This document shows positions 15,932-24,350 of a stretch of 52,577 nt of DNA, piece by piece. This DNA comes from a virus. Both the position numbers and the translations under genes were made by a program. The notes under the pieces are model-generated. The model was not told the DNA's origin, did not search any database, and saw only the letters and a list, made by a program, of their open reading frames with translations. Numbering within the stretch: the stretch's first letter is position 1; the number at the start of each line of letters is the position of its first letter. Location of the stretch: positions 1-52,577 of the IMG/VR virus record IMGVR_UViG_3300050139_000048. One strand, 5' to 3'.

Positions 15932-15982
15932 TTTGCCGTGCTCCTGTTTTTGACTTCCTTCAACGCCTGATTAGTTCGTCGA

Positions 15983-16345
15983 TCATTTCTGCTTCTTTGA
16001 GCCAGCGGCCAAAGCGGCGGCGGTCGATACAGCGGCCGCAGCCACAGCAGCGGCAGTCGTGGCCGCTGTAGTCGCCGCAGTCGCCGCAGCAGTATCACTC
16101 ACTGCCTGATTTTTTACAGCTTCGAGCCCAACCTTAAGGTCGCTGATGTCCTTGACGGTCTGCGCTGTTGTAATGGCCGTGGTAGCCTGCTGCGTCGCAA
16201 GGTCTTTGCTCACGGTGATAAGTCCCTCCCTTACCGACAGCAGAGAGCTACCGCCCCACGCAAGCACGGCGCAGATCACCACTTGGATTATGGTTTGCGC
16301 GCGCTGCTCGAAATTGTTGCGCCTGTTATCTCCATCCATGGTCAT
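15983..16345 (-). CDS. Membrane-anchored Ala/Thr-rich protein in the lysis module
   Basis: 120 residues: a polar N-terminus (MTMDGDNRRNNFEQR), one membrane segment (about 19-37, IIQVVICAVLAWGGSSLL), then a long helical region ending in a run of Ala and Thr and a basic tail (GSKKQK). The topology fits an antiholin or holin partner, but there is no diagnostic motif. The low-complexity end is encoded by GCC/GCA/GCG-rich DNA. Confidence 0.6.
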   Translation of the reverse strand: MTMDGDNRRNNFEQRAQTIIQVVICAVLAWGGSSLLSVREGLITVSKDLATQQATTAITTAQTVKDISDLKVGLEAVKNQAVSDTAAATAATTAATTAAAVAAAAVSTAAALAAGSKKQK

Positions 16346-16357
16346 CGCGCACCCCTA

Positions 16358-16633
16358 TTATTTGATCGATCTGAAATTGAACAGCACTGCGCACGCGTAG
16401 AACAGGACAAGCGCACCAAGAATCCGTGGGTAAGGCAGACAAAAATACCAAGCCAGCGCGACCACGACCGCGCCCTTGGCGACGAGCGCCGGTATAACAC
16501 CGGCCTGTGCGATCGCATAGCGCATCGCGGGGTTCAACTCACGGCCACCGGCGCTGAGGATTCGCCAGGTGGTATACGCGTAGAGCGCCTGCAGCAGAGC
16601 GAGCGCTATTAGAAGCAAGGCGGTTAGCGTCAT
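16358..16633 (-). CDS. DUF5658-like membrane protein, 91 aa
   Basis: Three hydrophobic segments and the DUF5658 pattern YTTWRILSAGGRELNPAMR between segments one and two. The ATG at 16633 overlaps the upstream stop (TGATG), which decides this start over the longer frame to 16792. DUF5658 proteins have unknown function; they recur in phage lysis and moron regions. Confidence 0.75.
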   Translation of the reverse strand: MTLTALLLIALALLQALYAYTTWRILSAGGRELNPAMRYAIAQAGVIPALVAKGAVVVALAWYFCLPYPRILGALVLFYACAVLFNFRSIK

Positions 16634-16836
16634 CACAGCCCCCACTTTGCTTTCTCGCTCCGCCCCCCACGCCCGGCATTCCTCGGCATAGGCATTGTAG
16701 GCGACCATCTCTGGGCTCGGCGCGCAGCGCCGGTTCGCACTTTTGCCGCGAACGACGTAGCCCCACCAAGACAGGCGAGCGCGAACACCCATGCATATGT
16801 GAGAAGCGTGTAGCTTGTCGGGTCTTTTTCGGGCAA
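16633..16836 (-). CDS. LydA-like holin fragment, 67 aa (TTG start)
   Basis: The TTG at 16836 follows GGAGAA. The first 35 residues (MPEKDPTSYTLLTYAWVFALACLGGATSFAAKVR) resemble the first membrane segment of LydA/phage_holin_2 proteins. After 'KVR' the similarity is lost and the tail becomes basic and low in structure. The family is normally about 100 residues with further membrane segments, so this is probably a truncated or frameshifted holin. An overlapping open frame (16634-16792) continues in the neighbouring frame. Confidence 0.5.
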   Translation of the reverse strand: MPEKDPTSYTLLTYAWVFALACLGGATSFAAKVRTGAARRAQRWSPTMPMPRNAGRGGRSEKAKWGL

Positions 16837-16849
16837 GGCGTTCTCCAAT

Positions 16850-16872
16850 AAAAAAGCCCGCATCAGCGGGCC
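16850..16872 (-). terminator. Rho-independent terminator (leftward)
   Basis: On the minus strand GCCCGC, loop TGAT, GCGGGC is followed by six T residues. It lies between the 62-aa gene at 16890 and the LydA-like gene. Its U-tract continues into AATAAAAAAGCCCGC (plus strand), the same string found at 24075-24087. Confidence 0.8.
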
Positions 16873-16889
16873 TTGGTGAGTGAGTCCGG

Positions 16890-17078
16890 TTATTCTTTTG
16901 CGGCCTTCAGCGCTTCCACTTCCTTTTTCAGCGCCTCAAATTTCTCCGCGTATTCGGCCAGCTGCGCTTGCAGAGCGGCCTTGTCAGCCGCCAGTTGAAT
17001 GCATCGGTTTGCCAGCGCATCGACGGCGACTGTGCGGACGATATTTGATTCATTAAAAATTGCCTGACCTTGGTCCAT
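16890..17078 (-). CDS. Hypothetical helical protein, 62 aa
   Basis: Starts MDQGQAIFNESNIV and ends in a coiled coil (AALQAQLAEYAEKFEALKKEVEALK). ATG at 17078 overlaps the upstream stop (TGATG). The family is not recognised; it is the last gene before the terminator at 16850. Confidence 0.6.
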   Translation of the reverse strand: MDQGQAIFNESNIVRTVAVDALANRCIQLAADKAALQAQLAEYAEKFEALKKEVEALKAAKE

Positions 17079-17362
17079 CACTTCTCCTTGTGTTTCTGCA
17101 ATTGAAACCAGTTCCACCCAATCACCCCCGCATAGCCGACTTCCAGCCACGCCAGCACGGTAGGACTTCCGCCATGCAGCATCGCATACCAAGTCCAGCC
17201 GACAATGCCGATCTTCATCAGCAGCAAGCCCCAATAGACGCCGAACCACTTGAACAGGAACTTGGGAAAGCCTACTTCTTTTCCTCCAAATCTCAGGATG
17301 GAATATGTTTCCCACCCATCAATTGCACTCTCGATACCAAATATAATCAGTAAAGCAAGCAT
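17078..17362 (-). CDS. Membrane protein, 94 aa, similar in layout to DUF5658
   Basis: Three hydrophobic stretches with a conserved-looking loop YSILRFGGKEVGFPKFLFKWFG after the first. That loop resembles the YTTWRILSAGGRELNP loop of the DUF5658-like protein at 16358, so the two may be distant paralogs. Function is unknown. Confidence 0.6.
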   Translation of the reverse strand: MLALLIIFGIESAIDGWETYSILRFGGKEVGFPKFLFKWFGVYWGLLLMKIGIVGWTWYAMLHGGSPTVLAWLEVGYAGVIGWNWFQLQKHKEK

Positions 17363-17496
17363 TGATTACCTCCCTTTTGCCACTCCATGTTTGGCCACAA
17401 TCTATTGCTCTTGGCGATGTTCTCGACCTTTGGTAGCCTCGCCGCATTGGCCTTGTAAAACGCTCTGCGCTGTTCGAGTTCTGATTCTTTAGACAT
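17347..17496 (-). CDS. Hypothetical protein, 49 aa
   Basis: ATG at 17496 (MSKESELEQRRAFYKAN). Polar, ends CLLY, and overlaps the downstream membrane gene by 16 bases. The ribosome site is poor, so translation may be coupled to the short frame ending at 17489. Confidence 0.45.
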   Translation of the reverse strand: MSKESELEQRRAFYKANAARLPKVENIAKSNRLWPNMEWQKGGNQCLLY

Positions 17497-17545
17497 GGTG
17501 TTTAGCGGCGGACTCCAGAGCGAAGATAGCAAGCAGCAGATTCAT
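17489..17545 (-). CDS. Possible 18-aa leader peptide
   Basis: The ATG at 17545 overlaps the upstream stop (ATGA), and its own end contains the ATG of the next gene. The peptide MNLLLAIFALESAAKHHV is hydrophobic then polar. It could exist only to couple translation; evidence is positional. Confidence 0.2.
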   Translation of the reverse strand: MNLLLAIFALESAAKHHV

Positions 17546-17718
17546 TTCGGCTTTAACTCCTCAAGTTCTTTCGCTTGCTTCTCTACCTGCTCTGTCAATG
17601 CTCGAATCCGCTGGTTTGCTACAGCCAACTCCCCCGCAAGTGTTACGGCTCTTGTACTAATCAGCATTACCTGCTGCTGTAGTTCAGCAAGCATTGCGTT
17701 GATCTTAGTTTCGTCCAT
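17542..17718 (-). CDS. Hypothetical coiled-coil peptide, 58 aa
   Basis: MDETKINAMLAELQQQ at the start and a heptad-like end (RALTEQVEKQAKELEELKPK). AAGGA precedes the ATG at 17718 by a usual distance. Such short coiled-coil peptides are common between tail-fibre and lysis genes. Function is unknown. Confidence 0.55.
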   Translation of the reverse strand: MDETKINAMLAELQQQVMLISTRAVTLAGELAVANQRIRALTEQVEKQAKELEELKPK

Positions 17719-17731
17719 TGGGTGTCCTTAA

Positions 17732-17830
17732 TTAGTCAGCGCACGTTGCCAGCGTCTTGGGATTCTCAGCCACCTGAACGGCAGCGCAGCCGGAAAGCAG
17801 GAGGGCGAGGATTAAAATTAGTGCACGCAT
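17732..17830 (-). CDS. Small lipoprotein, 32 aa
   Basis: MRALILILALLLSGC is a complete lipoprotein signal with lipobox LLSGC (Cys at residue 15). Only 17 residues follow (AAVQVAENPKTLATCAD). Very small phage lipoproteins of this type may act in superinfection exclusion or lysis; here the role is unknown. The ribosome site is weak. Confidence 0.6.
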   Translation of the reverse strand: MRALILILALLLSGCAAVQVAENPKTLATCAD

Positions 17831-17846
17831 TTGAGTTCGAGGGCGG

Positions 17847-18320
17847 CTAGTTGATTTTGATAAATCCGCCGGACGAGTAGATAGTTCCAGCGGCCCCACC
17901 AGCAGCGGTAGGGATTCCGGTCAATGATATGTGCGTGCCATTTATAACAAGTGAACCCCCGGTTCCTCTTATATACGCCGTGGTTGCTCCTGACGTTCCA
18001 GCGTCGTACCACAGTAGATAGTTTTGATTTGCAAACGTAGCCGAACCCGAGACAAGTCCTGCGCCGTTCACTCCCAATGCCCCACTAAACGCCCCCGTCG
18101 TCCCGCTGATCGCGCCTGCGGTGAGGGAGCCTGAGCCGATATTAATTGATGGATTTCCGGTGCTCGTTATATTCCCGGTCAGAATGCCGCCAGCAAGAGT
18201 CAACGCGCCGCCGTTGATTTCGCTCACCATGTTCGCCAATGCAATAACAAGCGCGTCTGCGCGCGTGGCGAAATTGGCGGGGTCGGACGTGCTCGGCGGG
18301 GTCGGAAGTGGGGTCAGCAT
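17847..18320 (-). CDS. Tail fibre or tip protein, 157 aa
   Basis: After a helical N-terminus (PANFATRADALVIALANMVSEINGG) the protein is a Gly/Ser/Thr/Asn-rich beta repeat (GNITSTGNPSINIGSG, GAISGTTGAFSGALGV). This is typical of short tail fibres or fibre stalks. It follows the 360-aa tip protein and is the last structural gene before the lysis region. Confidence 0.65.
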   Translation of the reverse strand: MLTPLPTPPSTSDPANFATRADALVIALANMVSEINGGALTLAGGILTGNITSTGNPSINIGSGSLTAGAISGTTGAFSGALGVNGAGLVSGSATFANQNYLLWYDAGTSGATTAYIRGTGGSLVINGTHISLTGIPTAAGGAAGTIYSSGGFIKIN

Positions 18321-18331
18321 GGTTATATCCT

Positions 18332-19414
18332 CTAAATTTCCTCGACCTCGATGTCGATACGCGCAAAAACCGGATCTTCTGCGTTAATGGTGAACTTGCG
18401 GTAAATCCCCAGAATCAGGAACGGCTCGAACCATCCGTCCGTCGAATCATCAAGGCTTGTGTACACGGCTGGGACTGCGTTTAACGCAGTGCGCAGATTG
18501 TAGATGTCTCGCGCCGACGCCTTATCCGCGATCACGGTTTGATTCACCTTCGGCACTGAACGGCGAGGTATTAACGTCGCGTTGCCGAACGCATCACGGT
18601 CGATCACGCTGAAATTAGTCGCGTCCGATTCGGCGCCGTGTTCGGTCTCGCCTAAATATTGATCGGTGCCAATCACCAGCGCACCGACAGCGGCTGGGCC
18701 GCCGGTATTCGTAATTGTCACCGTGAGAACGTCGCCAGCGTATCGCGGCAGATCGAACAGAACGAAGGCGGCGCGCAGGCCGAAATCGGAGAAAAAATAT
18801 TCGTACCAGTCCGCCACTGGAATCATGCGTGTCTGAAGGTTTTTCGTGCGTAGGTAGTGATTGACGGACGGCGAACCTACTGCATCGTCCATCGAAACGG
18901 TGACTTCGTTCGCCTCAAGCCCGAGCATGGCGAGCGCTTTTATCCGTACGCCAGGGGTCAACCTGACAACGATCGGAGAGGCGAAAACCGTCTGCGTATT
19001 GCGAAACAGATCGAACATTGACCACTTATTTGTCGGGCCGATATCCAGCCATTTCAGCGTCGCCGTCCCCGGATAAACCGGAAGCGGATTGCCGAGGTTT
19101 CCGGTTGCGAGCGATTCGTAAACGCGATGCGTTGTCGCCGACGAAACCGTGTCGCCCAAGCCGTACGTCGTGCCGCTGTTGTAGGCCGTTTCCGTCGGTC
19201 CAAGCGATGTCCACCACAGAGGCGAGACGTTCGGCGTGTTCCCGGTATTGTTCGACGCCAGCGATTTATAAATCTTGAAATCCGCCGCGACGGAAACGAT
19301 CGCCCCGACCGCGTAGGTCGTCCCGCCAGCATAGGCAGACGGCGCCCATGGCTCCGTCGCATCGGAACTGGTAAGCGTGGCGTCCAAAATCGCCAGCGGC
19401 GGTATGACGCGCAT
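18332..19414 (-). CDS. Tail tip protein with carbohydrate-binding-like repeats, 360 aa
   Basis: The first 130 residues contain two copies of a chitin-binding-type module: AYAGGTTYAVGAIVSV...WWTSLGPT and AYNSGTTYGLGDTVSS...KWLDIGPT. These resemble CBM5/12 folds used by phage tips to hold sugars. The remainder looks beta-rich and has no motif I recognise. It is likely at the distal tail and may contact the receptor. Confidence 0.65.
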   Translation of the reverse strand: MRVIPPLAILDATLTSSDATEPWAPSAYAGGTTYAVGAIVSVAADFKIYKSLASNNTGNTPNVSPLWWTSLGPTETAYNSGTTYGLGDTVSSATTHRVYESLATGNLGNPLPVYPGTATLKWLDIGPTNKWSMFDLFRNTQTVFASPIVVRLTPGVRIKALAMLGLEANEVTVSMDDAVGSPSVNHYLRTKNLQTRMIPVADWYEYFFSDFGLRAAFVLFDLPRYAGDVLTVTITNTGGPAAVGALVIGTDQYLGETEHGAESDATNFSVIDRDAFGNATLIPRRSVPKVNQTVIADKASARDIYNLRTALNAVPAVYTSLDDSTDGWFEPFLILGIYRKFTINAEDPVFARIDIEVEEI

Positions 19415-19417
19415 GGA

Positions 19418-19696
19418 CTAGCCGCCCTGGTCCAAATCCGCTATTGAGGCAGCGGTAACGGTTGCCGAGTTGGCTTTCATTGCCGCCAGAGCAGCGTAGA
19501 ACGTCGAACCCTGCGAAGCCGCCACGCCAAACTCTGCGCACCCTTCCAGGTTCGCCGCCTGTGCGCCGCCCGCGCTGATCGAATCCGCCAGCGACTTTGC
19601 GCGGGCGAGCAATTGCTGGGCATTGGCGATGTGGTCAACGGCTTCGGCCACCATTACGCTGCCGATTTTCAACGGGTCATACGTGATTCGCGCCAT
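19418..19696 (-). CDS. Hypothetical tail-module protein, 92 aa
   Basis: An Ala-rich helical protein starting MARITYDPLKIGSVM. Proteins of this size and type sit between tape measure and tip genes in several proteobacterial phages. It starts 1 base after the stop of the previous gene. Function is unknown. Confidence 0.55.
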   Translation of the reverse strand: MARITYDPLKIGSVMVAEAVDHIANAQQLLARAKSLADSISAGGAQAANLEGCAEFGVAASQGSTFYAALAAMKANSATVTAASIADLDQGG

Positions 19697-19697
19697 G

Positions 19698-19946
19698 TCA
19701 TTCTCCGATGGTTTTCAACAACAATATCGCGTCGAACTGACGCCCTTTGGCTACAAGCGTTTTCGCCCGGCGCCGAATCATGGACACATACATTTTGTCC
19801 GCGCTCGTCTTCGCGTTCGCCACAGCAATAACTGCCTTTAGTTCATCGTTTTCAGATGTGGTAATCGTCGCCCGTAACTGCGCGTTTTCCAATTCCAACG
19901 CGCTCGCGCTCGCATGCGCTACGAGCAGTTTTTCCCGTTCGTTCAT
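19698..19946 (-). CDS. Hypothetical coiled-coil tail-module protein, 82 aa
   Basis: Helical with an N-terminal coil (ASALELENAQLRATI). Its ATG overlaps the tape measure stop by 4 bases, tying its synthesis to the tail operon. No recognised domain. Confidence 0.55.
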   Translation of the reverse strand: MNEREKLLVAHASASALELENAQLRATITTSENDELKAVIAVANAKTSADKMYVSMIRRRAKTLVAKGRQFDAILLLKTIGE

Positions 19947-22900
19947 GCCGCATTCGTCGAAAGAGACCGCTGGCCGTAGGAAACCGCGTCAAGGGTATCT
20001 GCGGTCCGCTTTGTATCCTTGCGCAAGGAAATCACCTCGGCGCGTAGGGCGCGAATCTCGGCAACGAGTTCATCATTCGCCGCGCCGCCCATCATTCCGC
20101 GCGTCTGGCTCGCGTTATAGACCCGGGCCTGTGAGCCGACATTGATCAGTTCACGGCCCGCCTCTCCTGCCATGATCCAGCCGCTAGCGACGCCACCCGA
20201 TGCGAAGCCAGGAGGCGGATGCCCCGCTTTCCAGGCGGCAAACTGTGCGTCGAAGTCCGACAGACCGCCTCCAGCCGCTTGGACACTGGCCCAGATAGAT
20301 ACCGCCGCGGCCTGGAATGCGTCGTTGTAAGTGGTCTGCGCCGCCTGCGCCTGCAGCCCCATCATCTGCTGCAACAGCGAGGCGATGGTGGCGTTTCCGA
20401 TCACCATGGCAGAAAGCGAATTGGACTGCACGCCGCCACTCGCGACCAACGCGGCCAGCATGGATTCAGAGTACGTCGTATTCAGGGCGGTAATGTTCTT
20501 GATCACATCCTGCGTCGCGTTGCCACTGATGATCTGGCCGGTCTGCGTTCCGACGAGGCTGTTGCCGAGCGCGATATTTCCAGTCTGGTCCACCACCAGC
20601 GCATTGCCGATCGACAATTGCTGCGCCTGGTTTCCAAGCCAGGAATTACCGAGGATCACCTGCCCGGTCTGATCCACAGTCAAGCCGTTGGCGAGAACGA
20701 TCTGCCCGGTCTGGTCCTGCATCATCACGGCCTGTAGGCCATTGCCAGAGACGATCTGCGTGGTCTGGTCTTGCAGGAGCCCAGCAATGGTGCCCAGCAT
20801 GCCCATCTGCTGCGTCAGGATCGTCGCGTCCGGACTCGGCAGGGATAACTGATCCTTGATCGCCTGCAGCACGCCGGTCTGCGTCTCGAGTAGCGTCGCT
20901 TGGTATTCGTTCCAGTTCACCATCGCCGTGCTGGCGATCTGCGCCTGACTCAACATGCCGACGACCTTGGCCTGGTCGCGGGCGTACTCGAGCGATGTCC
21001 GGCTGGTAGCTAGGCTGGCAGCAAGGAAATCCTGCCCAGCCTGCGGGAGCGCGGACAATGCCGACGCGTTGCCAGTCATGGCGGTGCCGAACAGGGCTTG
21101 CAGCCTATCCGAAGCGCCGGCGGTGCCGCCGCCGCTGATCTTGTTCACGGCGTCCACAAGAGCCTGCGTGATTTGCCGGTAGGAGTCCGCGGCCTGGTGC
21201 GCAGCCTGAGCCGCCGAGCTCGACGCGCTGATCTGACTATCAACCGCAGATGACGCCGCTTTCTGGGCATCGCTGACCTGTTGTGCTAACGTCTGCATTG
21301 CCCCGGTCGCGTCGTTGGCGGCCGTCGCCAAATCCTGCGCGGCGTAGATTTGCTTCTGCAGCGCCTGCAGGGTCGGATCGAGGGCCGCGAGCTCGTCTGC
21401 GCGTTGAGCGGCCAGCGCGCCGGCGGCATCGCCCTGGGCCTGCATCAATTGGATTTCAAGCTGACGCTTTGCCGTAGCCAGCGTGCCCGCGGCGGTGAGG
21501 TCAGCGAGAAACTTTGCCGCATCCGCAGTCGACTTCGCCGCGGCATCGGCGGCCGGTGATAGTTGCTGTGTCAGGGCATCGATAAGCGCCTGTGAGCCCG
21601 TCCCGGCCGGCCCGGAGACCGATGTGCCGACCAACTTGTCGAGCGTCGCCTTGTCGTATTTCGTCGGATCGTTCAGCGAGGCGTTGAGCGCTTGGGCCAG
21701 CGAGGTCATCACTGCCGGGTCCGGGACTTCGCTTGAGCCGATGCTGTACATGCCGTTGGTCTTTTGTAGGGTCGCCCAGTTGTCATAGCGCTGACCGGGA
21801 GGCGGCTGATCGTTTCCTCCGCTAAACAATCCATAGACCGCGGCCGCGCCAAGAGCCGCCCAACCCCATACCGGGATTGCCGCAGCAACGGCACTAAGCC
21901 CGGCGCCGCTCGCCAAACTGGCCGTCTCCCCGGCGGCGACCATGGAGCCAGCCTCATACACCGGAGCCGCAGTCATTACGCCAGACGCTCCGATGCTGCC
22001 AACTCCAGAACCCATCGATGCAAGGCCCATCTTGCCGACCAAATTGCCTGCCGCGCTGCCCAACATGCTTGACCCGGCAGATCCTGCCGCGCCACTGGCC
22101 GCGCCACCAGATACCGAACCGACGACATTAACGACGAACGTCTGCGCCGCAAGCTTGGCAAGCGCTTGCTCGATCACCGTGACGAAATCCTTGACGCCGA
22201 GCTTGCCGTGCATGAAGAAATTCGTGAGCATGTCCTCCATGCCCTTGAACGACGATCCCCAGAAATCTTTCGCGTGCTGTGCGGCGTTGGTCGCGTTATC
22301 TAGGTAGTCGTTGAATGCCTGCTGCGTTCCGGTAGCCCAGGAGCGTTCTGCGGTCTGGCGAGCGGAAATTAGGCCGAGGATGCTGGCCTTCGCGGTCTCA
22401 TACGTCTTTAGTATCCGCTCTGCATCCGCCTGGGCACTGTATGCGATGCCGCCGTATTCGTTCATCGGCAACGCTTCAAGCTGCTTTTGCAAGTCCAGAT
22501 CGATCTTGCGCGCAGCGGTAAGCAGTTCCTGCTCGTGCGTGGTCTTTCCGATTAACGTGATCGCAAAGTTCATCTCGTCAATATTTAGACGCTGCGCTAT
22601 GGCGTAATCCTTCTCTATCACGCTGGACTTCTCTTGCGCTCCGTATAGGGCTTCGACCTGTTTTACGGCCTCCTCCTGAATGGTGACCATGTCCTTGTAG
22701 GCTTGGATCTTCGCGGCCATAACCATGAGAGAGGCCTTTTCCTCAGGCGTCAGTTTCTTGAGTGTTCCGGTTGTAGTCTCATACATGATGAGAGCGACTT
22801 CGCCGGCATGCGTCAGATTGAAATACTGCTTTTCAAGCGACTGCATTGCGCCTTCGTAGAGTTTCAGTTGCGCTGCAGCCTTGGCCGCGTCACCTAGGGC

Positions 22901-24061
22901 GAAGTTGAGTTGCTTCTGCGGCAAAGGCTGACCGTATTGATCAACCGGTCCGGACCATGGGCCGGTAGCGTTCCCGCGCGCATTTATTCCAGCCTTCACG
23001 GCGTCGAATGTTCCGGTGTAGGTGGGGGTGGTCAGAAGTGATCCGCTTGCCTCTCTTCTCTTTCGTGCCGCCTCCTCCAGTGCCGCTTGCTCGCGCAGCA
23101 TTGTCAAGGCGTTATTCTTGATCGCATCCGAAGCACCCGACGCAGCGATTGTGATTGCTGCGTAGCCGTTGCTGATCGCATTAAAGTATTTTTGGAACGG
23201 CGCTTCGATCTCCGAAACTTTGTTGCCAAGGGTGATCATCACGTCCATCAGGGCCGCGACGCCCAACAACGCATTGTCTGCCCACGTTGTAATTGATCCG
23301 TCCGCAGCGAGCCCTTTTACAGAACCCGCGAGCGAGTCGGTATTTTTTGACGCATCCAACAGCACGCCGACAAAGGTCTGCATGGATGGCAGCAACGCGC
23401 TTACCAGCGTATTCCACAGTATTTCTTTCTGCTGATTCAGGCGCGCGAGTTCGATCTGATATTCTTCAGCCGCCCGCGCCTGCTCGGTCGTAACGCTTGC
23501 TTCAATTCCAGCCAGTTCCACCATTTTCTTGAGCGTCGGGATCAGTTCAGCGCCAGCCTTACCGAATAGAGTGGTCATGATGGCGGACTTGCCGGCGCCG
23601 TCCTGGTAGACGTATAGCTTTTTTGCAATCTCCTCCATCAGCGCAGACGGGTCTTTTAGATTGCCCGCCGCGTCCTTTGCCGACAAGCCGAGAAATTTCA
23701 GCGCCTGGCTGGACGCGAGCGTATCGACGCCGGCGCCGGCCATGCCCTTGCTCAATTTCGCCAGTCCCTGCGTTACGGCATCAATGCTCGAGCCTGACAC
23801 GCCAGCGAAGAATTGCAGCTTTGACAGATTCTCAACGCTCGCGCCGGTTTTCTCGGATGCGTTCTTGAGCTTGTCCATGCCCTCGACGACCGAGTTGATC
23901 TTATCGAGCAGCATGGTCGCGGAGAAACCGATGCCAAGCGTACCCAGGATCTTTTCCATGTCGCGCACGGCGTTGCCGACGATGGAATTGGCCTTTGACA
24001 TGTCGTCGGTAATGCGCGCGAGGTTCGCGAGCATCTGTACCTCAAGCGTCCCAGCGATCAT
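19943..24061 (-). CDS. Tail tape measure protein, 1372 aa
   Basis: The largest gene of the genome. Its N-terminus resembles the tape measure/minor tail pattern (LANLARITDDMSKANSIVGNAVRDMEKIL). Helical stretches, a Gly/Ala-rich hydrophobic zone at about residues 640-750 (including AAIPVWGWAALGAAAVYGLF), and long coiled coils follow. Near residues 1095-1190 short repeats of the form QTGQIxxGN recur about six times. The protein sets tail length and probably helps DNA pass into the cell. It follows the two chaperone genes and a 63-aa membrane protein. Confidence 0.92.
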   Translation of the reverse strand: MIAGTLEVQMLANLARITDDMSKANSIVGNAVRDMEKILGTLGIGFSATMLLDKINSVVEGMDKLKNASEKTGASVENLSKLQFFAGVSGSSIDAVTQGLAKLSKGMAGAGVDTLASSQALKFLGLSAKDAAGNLKDPSALMEEIAKKLYVYQDGAGKSAIMTTLFGKAGAELIPTLKKMVELAGIEASVTTEQARAAEEYQIELARLNQQKEILWNTLVSALLPSMQTFVGVLLDASKNTDSLAGSVKGLAADGSITTWADNALLGVAALMDVMITLGNKVSEIEAPFQKYFNAISNGYAAITIAASGASDAIKNNALTMLREQAALEEAARKRREASGSLLTTPTYTGTFDAVKAGINARGNATGPWSGPVDQYGQPLPQKQLNFALGDAAKAAAQLKLYEGAMQSLEKQYFNLTHAGEVALIMYETTTGTLKKLTPEEKASLMVMAAKIQAYKDMVTIQEEAVKQVEALYGAQEKSSVIEKDYAIAQRLNIDEMNFAITLIGKTTHEQELLTAARKIDLDLQKQLEALPMNEYGGIAYSAQADAERILKTYETAKASILGLISARQTAERSWATGTQQAFNDYLDNATNAAQHAKDFWGSSFKGMEDMLTNFFMHGKLGVKDFVTVIEQALAKLAAQTFVVNVVGSVSGGAASGAAGSAGSSMLGSAAGNLVGKMGLASMGSGVGSIGASGVMTAAPVYEAGSMVAAGETASLASGAGLSAVAAAIPVWGWAALGAAAVYGLFSGGNDQPPPGQRYDNWATLQKTNGMYSIGSSEVPDPAVMTSLAQALNASLNDPTKYDKATLDKLVGTSVSGPAGTGSQALIDALTQQLSPAADAAAKSTADAAKFLADLTAAGTLATAKRQLEIQLMQAQGDAAGALAAQRADELAALDPTLQALQKQIYAAQDLATAANDATGAMQTLAQQVSDAQKAASSAVDSQISASSSAAQAAHQAADSYRQITQALVDAVNKISGGGTAGASDRLQALFGTAMTGNASALSALPQAGQDFLAASLATSRTSLEYARDQAKVVGMLSQAQIASTAMVNWNEYQATLLETQTGVLQAIKDQLSLPSPDATILTQQMGMLGTIAGLLQDQTTQIVSGNGLQAVMMQDQTGQIVLANGLTVDQTGQVILGNSWLGNQAQQLSIGNALVVDQTGNIALGNSLVGTQTGQIISGNATQDVIKNITALNTTYSESMLAALVASGGVQSNSLSAMVIGNATIASLLQQMMGLQAQAAQTTYNDAFQAAAVSIWASVQAAGGGLSDFDAQFAAWKAGHPPPGFASGGVASGWIMAGEAGRELINVGSQARVYNASQTRGMMGGAANDELVAEIRALRAEVISLRKDTKRTADTLDAVSYGQRSLSTNAA

Positions 24062-24074
24062 GGATTTTTCCCAA

Positions 24075-24098
24075 TAAAAAAGCCCGCCGAAGCGGGCC
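24075..24098 (-). terminator. Rho-independent terminator just upstream of the tape measure gene
   Basis: On the minus strand GCCCGC, loop TTCG, GCGGGC is followed by TTTTTTATT. It lies only about 14 bases before the tape measure ATG, so the late transcript must read through it, or it lowers expression. The U-tract side (AATAAAAAAGCCCGC on the plus strand) is the same as at 16848-16861. Confidence 0.75.
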
Positions 24099-24119
24099 TG
24101 AGTCCAGAGTATTTAAGAG

Positions 24120-24311
24120 TTACTTATCGCGCAGCCAAGCCGTCAAACGGCATCCGGCTATTACCAGCGCTCCGAGCGTGAGGAAAACGACCATTAGCAT
24201 GGATCGATCTACATCCATTCGATTGCCCATGGAAACATAAATCCACACGCTATAGACGAGCAGCGCAAAGCCGGCAAGCTGGCCCAATTTCAGCCATGTT
24301 TCTATTCTCAC
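24120..24311 (-). CDS. Two-pass membrane protein, 63 aa (GTG start)
   Basis: GTG at 24311 follows GGAGG by 7 bases. Two hydrophobic segments (about 11-28 and 39-54) are separated by a short polar loop with MDVDRS. It sits between the tail chaperone and tape measure genes. It may be a moron; function is unknown. Confidence 0.6.
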   Translation of the reverse strand: MRIETWLKLGQLAGFALLVYSVWIYVSMGNRMDVDRSMLMVVFLTLGALVIAGCRLTAWLRDK

Positions 24312-24350
24312 GATCTCGCCTCCATCGTTCAGAAAATTGAACGATACGCC

